This document shows, one piece after another, positions 54,646-64,000 of a DNA stretch of 64,000 nucleotides. The number at the start of each line of letters is the position of its first letter. Position 1 is the stretch's first letter. A program made the position numbers and the translations under genes. The notes beneath the pieces were generated by a model that saw only the letters and a program-made list of their open reading frames with translations, did no database searches and was not told the origin of the DNA. The stretch is from Sciurus carolinensis (lineage: Eukaryota; Chordata; Mammalia; Rodentia; Sciuridae), in the NCBI RefSeq assembly GCF_902686445.1, contig NC_062232.1, positions 14,739,105 through 14,803,104 on the forward strand, given 5' to 3'.

Positions 54646-56590
54646 CCATGACTGATTTTTTAAAAAATTACAAGCAACCCCCCCATATATGTATGTATAT
54701 ATTGAGCTGCTAATGGTATGGGTTTTCACCTGAGTAATGCTTCAACACCTAACTCCCTATGGAGCCCTCTGATTGCCCCACATTTCTTCTCTTCTCTGAC
54801 CTTTCACCTTTGTAGACATGAGCTGGACCTGTGGTTTTCAAATACTGCCCCAAGAATTGATGTGTTCATGCCAAAGTTATCTCCAGTACATAAAGCACTG
54901 AGAAAAAGGTGAGCATGGTGAGTTTCCATTAAGCTTAATCTGTTCAATTTTTAAACTTGGAGATTATACCCTTTCTAATAATAGGAGATAACATTTTTTC
55001 AAACATGCTTCAATCATAAAATAAAAATTCGCAATCCCCCCCAATTGAAAGGCCTTTTGTAAATGATCTGTGAAATTCCAAAGAGCACAAACTATCAGAG
55101 AGGGATGACTTGAGCCTGGGGACGTGAAGAGAGTATTATTACCACAGGTTACTACAAAGGTATGGAACAGGCTTCTTTTGGTTCCAAATCAGGGTACCTT
55201 GTTAACCTTCAACTCAGCCTGTCATCACCAGATTCAATTACCTTTTAAGGGCGCCCACCAACCTCGCTCCTCAACTGCTAATCACTTTTCTTATTTCATG
55301 AATCAAAGTTAGCCGCCTACTAAGCTTGGCCAAGGTTTCCAGACCAGGCCTTAACAAGAGTCCATGGCAAAAGGAGGATTTTTGACCATTTATTTCATTA
55401 AGTGATAATAATAATAAAATAACATACTTAATAAATTATAGTTTGTCCATATGGTTTTAGTTTGACAAAGGGGTGTCTGAGCATGATTTTCTGGCAGGTT
55501 GTGTATCCCTCTGGATATCTGCAAGAAAAACGGAAGCCAAGCTGGGCTCTGCCAATCCACGAGCCCACAGCTAGTGGGCGGAGAGTGGAGAGCATCCAAA
55601 TAAATGCCATGTGCAATCTGAGAGCTGACTATCACCTGTTCCCATCTTGCTTCCACATTCACCTGCAACTCATAGGCCTCTGTGGAGTACATCGTGGATA
55701 TAGTGAAGGCTATTATATAAGTGTCTTTGTTGTATGCAGACTACTTGGAATCTGTAGTAGTCTTTGGATTTGTATCTGAAAAGGCTGAAAAGGGTTTCAG
55801 CACATAGGAAAGGTAGAGGCGCTCAAGCCATTGGGCTGGGTGAAGATTGTGAAGGCCCTTCACAGAGGGGTAGGCAATCAAAATACAGGGGGAGGACACA
55901 CCATTTTGGCACACAAGTGAGCTTTTCTGAGGCTGGTTGCAAGTCCACATGGCTACTAGGCATTATATAATTTATTAAGTATTTTATAATTATCACTTTA
56001 TGAAGCAAATTGTCAAAATTCTCTTCTAGCCATGTTAAGGTATGATCTAGAAATTTGGACAAGGCTAGAGGCTTGCTAACTTTGGTTCATCAACCAAGAG
56101 CCATCTTAACTGATGTTCCCGCACCTAATGTATCCCTCCAACCCTCCCCAGATGATTATATTCCTCCTTACAGGCTGACAGGTGGAGGTGGCTTGGGAGG
56201 ATGGCACTGTTCACACTCTGTGTCCTAGAATAAGTCACACCACCAAATATATCACTCCAATGAAGTTAGGTAACATTTGTCATGGTCTCCCCACTATGAT
56301 TCGTTTGACCTTTTCCTGTGTTTCTATAGTCTTCATGAGACATTTCTTATTGTCATTACCAACATTTATTGCTTTTGCACTCATCTGATGTGATGGGGTA
56401 AAAGATGTTTATGGAACCCCCCCATAACTAAGCACAAGCCCAGTCCCCAAGATGAACTACTAAGGCCAAGTCTGCCCTGTTGGGGGTGCAGAGGTGGAGT
56501 GAGTACCTGTATTCTGATGAAAACCAATGTCTTTAACTGTGAAGGTCTGTAAGTGGAAATGCTCAGTTTATATCCAGGATCAGGCCCTTT

Positions 56591-56793
56591 ATTTTTATGG
56601 TACCAGGGATTGAACCCAGAGGTACTTGACCACTGAGCATATCACCAGTCCTTTTTATATTTGATTTAGAGACAAGGTCTCAATGAGTTGCTTAGTGCTT
56701 TGCTAAATTACCAAGGCTGGCTTTGAACTCAGGATCCTCCTGCCTCAGCCTCCCAAACTGCTGGAGTTATAGGTGTGTGCCACCATGCAAACT
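56591..56793 (-). mobile_element. B1-ID composite SINE, reverse
   Basis: The reverse composite is bordered by related flanks GATCAGGCCCTTT (56578-56590) and GAATCAGGCCCCTT (56794-56807), an imperfect target duplication. Confidence 0.92.
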
Positions 56794-58319
56794 GAATCAG
56801 GCCCCTTAAAGGACCCAGAAAGATGAGGCCTCCACATGGGCCCAATTCCTGTAGGATTGAAAGACACCATTTGAAATGAGTGTTGGTGGCCAGCTTGATC
56901 AGTTTTACTCAGGGAAATACCTACACTGCCAGTCCTGAGGGGTGGGAACCAGGGAAGGCTCAAGGCAGGGCTGGGAGGGGGTCAGGCCTAGCAGCTGTTC
57001 TGAATTAAGTCAGTCTCCATAAGCAGCAGGAGGAAACAAAAATGTGGGGGTTAACAAGCAATTAATTAGCATTGCAGCCTGTTTTGCTTCCATGGAATAG
57101 TGTCTGATGCTCAGTACAATCTCTTTCCTTTTCATTACCACATTTGAGAAATGTAGAGTGCTTCTCAAATATTCCTGATGGAAATTTAAGTTTGATTGTG
57201 ACTTGTGTCCCTTAATAGGTGCTAGAGCTGCACACATCCACACATGCACACCCCACACTCTCACATGCAGACTTGTACAACAGCAGCAAATGCATCTGCC
57301 ATTTCTTGGCTTGGGAAATGCCAAGCACATCTCTGGTCCCAAAGGCCATGTTTGAAGGTCACTGGTAAGGAGACAGTTTCTGTAGAAGTGAGCAGTGACT
57401 GCATCTCAAATGTTAAGTTCTCCTGCCTAAGCAATTATCCCCAAGAAGTGGGGAGGTGTTCACATACATGCTTATCCAGTAGTCTATCTGGAACTCTCCA
57501 CATGTCACTCATGGGGTTCTTTACAGCAGGGCACATTATGTTCTATGAAACCTGGGAAAGTGCTCAACAACCTGAAATGCTGCAAAGACCAATAACTGGC
57601 TGTCTAGCTCCAAAAGAAGAAATTTAATATAAACTTTTCTAATGTAATATTATAATACAAGCAGGGCAGAAAAACCAATAATCCAAATCAGGGGATAGAA
57701 GACATCTTGCAAACTCTGCCCAAGAAACACCTAGAAATGATTTCTCATAGTAAAAGGTAGAAATTGCAAATTAAGGTAAGATTTTAACCCCTTATTTTTG
57801 CAGATTTGGTATCAGTCACAAAAATTTTCTACTAATGGTCACTATTAAATTGCTTTATATATGTCCTGTTTAGCTTTACTATACAGAATACAGATTTAGA
57901 ATTTAGCATTGATCACATTTTATTTGTTGACCTTTTACTTAATATCCACTTAAACACTAGCTCTCAAACCACTGGAGAATATCTAACCTGAAGTACAATG
58001 CTCTGTGTGAAAATCAAGTTCAAGTCATATCACTGTTTCTAGGGCAAGTAACTTGCCACAAGCTCAAGGAAGAACTCTCTCTCCAGGGTCATGGCTTTGT
58101 CCTTGGTTGATGTTTAAGTGAATTGCTTAATATATATTTACTCTTGTGTACACGAAGTCACTAGTTTCCAAAAGCTCTGAAATTATTTTCAAAGTAGGTT
58201 TTATATAGATTCTCAGGAAATCAGTCCACTCCAGGGAACACAAGGCTGTACTTGGAGTCGGGGAAAACAGCCCATCTGTTCCCAATTTACCATCAGCTTC
58301 TTGACACAGACAAGGATTT

Positions 58320-58518
58320 CTTGATCTCTGTGCTATCCATATTTGGGCCAGGGTCATTCTTTGTTGCTCATGGGGTTGCCCTGTGCACTGTAAGATGTTA
58401 AGTAGCACCCCTGGCCTCTACTTACTATGAACCAGTAGCCATCATATGATGTGACAATCAAAAATGTGTCCAAAAATGGTGCCAAATGTCCCTTAAGGAG
58501 AGCAGTTGAAAACTACTG
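58320..58518 (-). mobile_element. MER20-like hAT-Charlie DNA transposon
   Basis: CCCTGTGCACTGTAAGATGT, CCCCTGGCCTCTACTTAC, GTGACAATCAAAAATGTG and CAGTTGAAAACTACTG follow the MER20 sequence in reverse. It is an ancient, immobile copy. Confidence 0.8.
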
Positions 58519-59344
58519 ATATAGATCACCATCTTGCACTGGAAGTTTGGACTTAACTAGGTTCAACCCCACTCTGCTTCTTACTAGCTGGTTAACCTTG
58601 CCCAAGTTACCTGGTTTTCTTTATTCCCTGTATATTTTACTCTAAAAACACAAGTCATTATACCACTTCCTCACAGGTTGTGGATGATGAGAAAAATGTG
58701 CCAAATATCTGGTAGGCATCCATGAATATCTGTTCCTTCTTTCCTTCCTCTTGTGTGTTCCACTAACAGTATTTAAACACTAGAAAATAGGAATGCTGGG
58801 AGAGGGGAGAGAAAAACAGAGGATCTTCTCTCCATTGTACTGGAGCAGTGATTCCAGCACCAGGCTATGAGACACAGCTACATCCCTCAGAGGCAACCAT
58901 CTGCAGCTGTACTTCAAAGAGGAATCACAGATTCTAAAGGTATGTTCTACCCCCCAATATGTTTATAGAACACTCCTAAACCTTCCCAACACTCTGGGAT
59001 TATTCTATCGCCACAGCTATAATCAGCTACATATCAATGTCCAGGTGGGCTTCCATTTAAGAAAACCATGTAAAACAATACACATAGCTCTAAGGGGACT
59101 TATTTTCATCCCCAAATGATTCCTCTACGAGTTTTTGAAGAGCTTTCTTAACATATCCAAGATATAACTCTATGTATAAAAAACTGGTTTACACACAGAA
59201 ACACCAGGATAGCAGTTATTGTTCACAACTATTTTTGTAAAGTGGGGCAGAAGCACACTTTTAACCCTACACATATAGATTATACTGTTTATTTATTTAT
59301 TTTTAACACTGGGACCTTAATGTGTTAGGAAAATTTTAATGTTC

Positions 59345-59485
59345 CCCTTTTTTTCTTTTTAACAGTTTTACTGAGGTATAATTTATTTACCATAAAATTC
59401 ACCCATCTTAATACTTTTTAGTAAATGTACACAGTTGTACAATCATCATCACAATCCAATTTTTGAAACTTTACAATTGATTCCC
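59345..59485 (-). mobile_element. Old L1 fragment, antisense
   Basis: AGTTTTACTGAGGTATAATT and ACCATAAAATTCACCCATCT are typical of an L1M 3' region in reverse. Confidence 0.7.
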
Positions 59486-60049
59486 AAATCAAATGGCTAT
59501 TTTTTTTTGATGTGGTCAAATGGCTATTAAAAATTCCTAGGGGAAAAAAAGGAAAAAGTTGTGAAAATGTAACAAGTAATTGGAGGTTGCTTTCTGTGGT
59601 AAATTATACTTTGAAATATTTTTACATATTGCTGAGGCTCATTTATGACATCATGTTGAAATCACCTTACATGAATAATTTTTAAATGAAACATTTTTTG
59701 AGGATGGAAAAGACTCATATTGGACTTGATCTAGTTATCAGATTCAAAAAGTGCCTTGTATCAAGAAAAAAAAATCCTAGGGCATAAGGAAATACTTTTA
59801 CACTTCCTGGTCCAAATGAACCACAGTCCCCAGGCATCCATAAGAGATCTAATGACAAGTTGAAGTTAGCCTTCATATCTTCTGAACCATATTCATGGTC
59901 CAAATTTAACCTTAAAGGTACCAACTCTTGGCCCCTAAATTGACTACAGTGTAAACTGTGCTCGGGGGTCAAGTTGAAGACAAAGGGGAAATCTTCACCT
60001 TTCATCAGCTAAAGAGAGGGTGGTGTTGAGATAAAGAGATAGAAATGGG

Positions 60050-60261
60050 GCTGGGCGTGGTGGCGCATGCCTGTAATCCCAGCAGCTGGGGAGGCTGAGA
60101 CAGGAGGATCACAAGTTCAAAGCCAGCCTCAGCAAAAGCAAGGAGTTAAGCAACTCAGTGAGACCCTGTCTCTAAATAAGATATAAAAAAGGGCTGGGGG
60201 CTTAGTGGTTAAGGGCCCCTGGGGTTCAATCCCTAGTACAAAAAAAAAAAAAAAAAAAAAA
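60050..60261 (+). mobile_element. B1-ID composite SINE with long A-tail
   Basis: GGCTGGGCGTGGTGGCGCAT keeps its CpGs, and the ID half has a short deletion (GGGCTGGGGGCTTAGTGG). The A-run is about 22 bases, which suggests a fairly recent insertion. Confidence 0.93.
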
Positions 60262-61231
60262 GGAAATGAGGAGAGTTGGAGGAGACTTGAATAGAATGGA
60301 GGAAAAAACCAATTCAAAGATGCCAAGCAACTAAGGAGGAATGAGAAGGACTTTCTCCAAGTCAATTAGTTGAAACTAGGTGGCTTAGTTCACAGGCTGC
60401 CTCCTATCTGGAGGTCTGTTGCTATGTGCTCTAGAGGCAAAGGCACTGAAAATTTCTCTGTGGTATTGAAGTATAACAATAAATCCTGCCATGTAGTGGG
60501 AACTACAATATATGGCATAATAAAAGTAAATGTTATGGCACTTGACTCTGTGGCCTATAATCTCCCATTCAATCAGAACAGAGATTATGGTATCAGCAAG
60601 AGAAAACTGGACAATTTAATTTTCCTTTCTATTCATGCACAGGCCTATGTTGGAGCTGTTCCATATTTTCTATTATGTTACTTGAAATATGGCCGTGTAG
60701 TTTGATGCAAACAATATCTCAAACTGACATCAGCAACTTAGTTTTGGATCAATTGATTTCATTCTAAATTATTGTTGGCTGACAGATGCTGGTAGCTGCC
60801 CACATGAGATCTGAAAAAAGTCATGTTCTCTAATTTAATATTACAATAATTTTAAATTACAGCTTTATTAAGAGGAAACAGACTTATTTATAGCTAACAC
60901 TGATGATTTCTAATGACTTTTAGGACTATATTATGCTATTCACTGAAACCCACATTTGGACAGCTTCAATTGTCTAAAGCACTAACAAAACATTCGGGCA
61001 CAAATAACTTCCTCCTTGATTCAAAGCAATGAAGAAATGCTACAAAAGCAGCCCTCAAGAGAGCCACCCGCTCTGCAATGCCCTTTTCTCCTTGGCTGAT
61101 CTATGTACAAAGAACATTTCTGCTGTTGGGCCTAAAGACATTCTGCTTAAAATCTGTTCCTCCCTTGGATTCTGAGATGTTGCAAGATCACACTTTTCCA
61201 TTAACTGTGGACTTTGCCAGGGTTTGATCTT

Positions 61232-61430
61232 TTTTGTGGGGGTGGAGGGGGTGTATTGGGGATTGAACTCAGGGGCATTCAACCACTGAGCCACATTCCC
61301 CAGCCCTATTTTATATTTTATTTACAGACAGGGCCTCACTAAATTGCTGAGGCTGGCTTTGAACTTGGGATCCTCCTGCCTCAGCCTCCTGAGCCACTGG
61401 GAATACAGGCATGTGCCACTGTACCTGGCT
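61232..61430 (-). mobile_element. B1-ID composite SINE, reverse
   Basis: The reverse composite has a G-rich replacement of part of its tail and a perfect 14-bp target duplication, CAGGGTTTGATCTT, at 61218-61231 and 61431-61444. Confidence 0.94.
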
Positions 61431-61464
61431 CAGGGTTTGATCTTGAGCCCTAAATTCATCTTCA

Positions 61465-61497
61465 CTTCCCTCCCTCCCTCCCTCCCTTCCTTCCTTG
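61465..61497 (+). repeat. (CCCT)n/(CCTT)n microsatellite
   Basis: Repeats of CCCT then CCTT lie at the tail side of the reverse SINE that follows. Confidence 0.9.
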
Positions 61498-61509
61498 TTT
61501 TTTTCCTTC

Positions 61510-61732
61510 TTTATTTATTTTTGGTACCCAGGAATTGAAGGGACACTTAACCACTGAGCCACATGCCCAGCCCTTTTTATATTTTATTATATATATATAT
61601 TTTATTTGTTTATATTTTATTTTGAGACAAGGTCTTGCTAAGTTGCTTAGGCTGACTTTGAAGTCAAGATCCTCCTGCCTCAGTCTCCCAAACTGCTGGG
61701 ATTACAGGCATGCACCACCTCACCTGGCTTCA
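61510..61732 (-). mobile_element. B1-ID composite SINE, reverse
   Basis: GGAATTGAAGGGACACTTAA, an internal TA-rich expansion (about 61585-61610), and GCTGACTTTGAAGTCAAG identify a reverse composite. Confidence 0.9.
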
Positions 61733-62958
61733 TCATCCCCTTTCTTATGGTAAAGATTATCTTCTTTCTGACCCTATGGCCACTTCTAAGCAAACAACAT
61801 TAATAATAAGCATTTCTATTAGTATTTTTTTTCTGCAGCCCACTAAGTGGTTTGACAGAATTCTGGAAGACAAGGCAAACACAGATAAGGAAGTAGAAGC
61901 TCAAAGAGTCTGTAAGTTACAGAAAGCCATCCAGCCTGGAAGCTGAAGATTCAGCACTCAAACCCAGGTCTGCAGATGCCAATTCTGCAACCTTCTCTCC
62001 TGCCACTGCTTCCAGGGAACTCCTAATCTCTATCTGCAATCCCTGCCAGTCTCTGGAGCCCCAGACCTCTATTTTCAGACATCCAGCACTGATACAGGGA
62101 TGTATGCCCAAATCGTTAAGTCAACATGCTTAACTAAATCCATCACATTCCCCCCCCAAACCAGCTCCTTTTGCTGACATACTCATTTCTACTCAGGTCA
62201 TTTTTACCCTAGTCATCCAACCCTAAAAACCTCACAACTAACATATCATTCTCTCTTCCTCCCTGCTCCCACAGCCAAGATGTTACTAAGGTCTAGCAAT
62301 AATTCTCCTGTATTGCTGCTTTTACATCCTTTCCTTTATCCCCAATCCTTTGTGAGCAACTTAATTCTGGCTCTCTCTCTTACCTCAAGTATCAAATAAC
62401 CCAACTCCTTGACACCTAGCTTTCTTTCCTCTAATTGGTCCCACGAAGCTCTCTATCCTAATTTTTAATTGTGATCATGTCACTTAAATGTCAACCATCA
62501 ATGGCTCCCACTACAGAATAAACTACAAATCTATCCCCTGTAAATGCAATCTGGTTCCCACTTGTATTTCCAAGTCAACTCTCCTTCTTCCCAGAACAAA
62601 CACTACTGCAGCCAGGCTGGTTTACACATAACTGTCAATACTATCCATGTGGTTTCCCTGCCCACCTTCTCCCCTGACTAATAAAAATCCAACTTCAAGG
62701 AATGGATAATTCCATCCTCCTTTATGGAGCCGATCCCAGCAGGCCAGTCCTGGGGAAGATCCTTTCTTTTGATTAGCATTACTTTCTACCACTCAGTCAT
62801 CATTTGCTGCTTTAAAGGGCTCAAACAGATCTAATGCCAATAGAAGGCAGGGCCTATATGAGGGCCTTAGTACCAAGGCGGCCTTGTATTTAAATAGCAG
62901 GTACTCAAGTATTTATTGGTTGATTGAATAGTTACCAATTATCATTTAATGCAATGCA

Positions 62959-62962
<4 letters not shown>

Positions 62963-63004
<42 letters not shown>
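62963..63004 (+). repeat. (AT)21 microsatellite
   Basis: An uninterrupted AT run with no SINE next to it. Confidence 0.96.
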
Positions 63005-63006
<2 letters not shown>

Positions 63007-64000
63007 TTAATTTGAGGTATTACAGTCTTCTGGGACTAATGCTTTCTTGGCAAAATGAAAGAACCAAACCTCAGCATCATCTTTCTGGGTTCCCAAATAT
63101 ATACATCTGGTGCTTAGTTTCCACAGTATGAAAAGCTTCTATAGACTTATCCTTTCCCCATCAATGCCCCCAACATTTCCAAACTAGTTGATTAAACTGG
63201 AAAACATACTATTCATGTTTGGGTGATAGCCTTGTTAGGTATCTCCAAACTCAAAGAAAATAAAGGCTAAAGGTCAATGCTCTTCACAAGCAATACATAG
63301 GGCTCTGTGTACTCTGGAGGTGGAAAAATGCTTCCCTTCCTGTGTTAGGCCCCACCTGACCTTCACCAACATTTGCTGACCAGTCATTCTGAGGCCCAAA
63401 TATGGACCCCAGTGGTAGAACTGGAACTGCATCAGGCTCATTTTGATGATTCCCTTTCATTCACAGATGATCACTGCTCTGCTTCTCCCTGTCTTTTCAC
63501 CAGATTGAATGCTACAGCAGGCCAGAGTTCCTGCTATTATTGCATCAGCCCAAGCTGTCAGGTTATGCTCTGTGACTGGGCTTCTCAAAGGCTGGCTGAG
63601 GATGTAAACCAGCTTCTGGAAACAGGGCAAGTACTTTTGGTATTTACAGTCATGACCACACATTCTACCCACAAGCCTTCACGAGGTCAGGGCAGAGAGT
63701 GCAGGTCAGCAGTTTGCAAAGATGCAATTCTATTAGCAGATTCATAAGAAAACAGCAGCACCCAAACGGGAGGAAAACTAGGCAAGAAGAATGCTCATGT
63801 CAAGCACTCTAGTGCTTTTATAAGGCCTGCCAACTGTTGAACATTTGTTTCTAAATTGAGTGGCCAACACAGATGATGCTGGAAATCGATATTCCATGTC
63901 AAATCAATCTCTGATAATGATTGCCAGAGGCTGAGGGGTGGGGTGTGTGCAGGAAGGAGGTGGGTGTGGTCAGAAAAGAGCAATGTGAGGAATCCCAGTG

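Larger units (their letters stand above)
42729..64000 (-). other. SH3KBP1: SH3KBP1 intron, open at the right edge (>21.2 kb)
   Basis: No further SH3KBP1 exon was recognised here. Repeats are listed separately. Parts with nothing I can name, apart from occasional MIR-like traces (43340-43460, 47575-47680, 49280-49430), are 42729-44935, 46834-48080, 48181-50540, 52081-53372, 54646-56577, 56808-58310, 58520-59345, 59486-60049, 60262-61217, 61733-62962 and 63005-64000. Reading frames of up to about 124 codons at 59715-60005 (minus), 60370-60705 (plus) and 63373-63747 (plus) are unrecognised and unsupported. Confidence 0.8.

Noticed and set aside
56150..56230. Minus-strand proline-rich peptide (PPKPPPPV) near a GTAAGG donor, as a possible SH3KBP1 exon
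   Set aside because: The surrounding residues do not match the CIN85 proline-rich region, and the putative acceptor is weak.
63373..63747. 124-codon plus-strand frame
   Set aside because: Not recognised, no promoter or splice context; kept only as a mention in the intron entry.

Overview
This is mammalian nuclear DNA, almost certainly from a squirrel-family rodent (Sciuridae). The dispersed repeats show this: dozens of tRNA-derived ID elements and composite B1-ID (MEN-type) SINEs in the sciurid form, plus rodent L1 tails. There is no bacterial or viral gene organisation. Most open reading frames longer than 60 codons are repeat-derived or chance. Two genes are recognisable, both on the minus strand: the first coding exon of MAP3K15 (ASK3) at 9774-10137 inside a CpG island, and the last five coding exons of SH3KBP1 (CIN85) between 29447 and 42728. 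In human these genes are adjacent in the same order and orientation on Xp22.12, so the window is very probably X-chromosomal.

Layout. 1-9773 is MAP3K15 intron 1: an L1 3' end, several SINEs, an old L1 with a nested younger L1, and a microsatellite. 9774-10137 is exon 1, and about 10138-10520 is the 5' UTR and GC-rich promoter. About 10.5-28.4 kb is intergenic and crowded with antisense L1 remains. It also holds a processed RTRAF (C14orf166) pseudogene, a second retrocopy of an unidentified 3' UTR, LTR-like fragments, short direct duplications, and a small 48-nt tandem array split by two SINEs. 28.4-29.4 kb is the SH3KBP1 3' UTR. 29447-42728 holds five SH3KBP1 coding exons of 42, 64, 269, 129 and 110 nt (3' to 5' along the gene). 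42729-64000 is one intron, still open at the right edge, with a well-formed solitary LTR, L1 tails, SINEs, MER20 and microsatellites.

The two genes are independent: MAP3K15 is a stress MAP kinase kinase kinase and SH3KBP1 is an endocytic/signalling adaptor. I found no previously undescribed biological system. The items most worth a second look are structural: a perfect 54-bp palindrome in an SH3KBP1 intron, two SINE insertions at the same site of neighbouring minisatellite units, an unidentified 3' UTR retrocopy with target-site duplications, a solo LTR with 4-bp target duplication, and a CA repeat beside a frame-neutral SH3KBP1 exon. All identifications are from reading the sequence and remembered family features; no database search was run.
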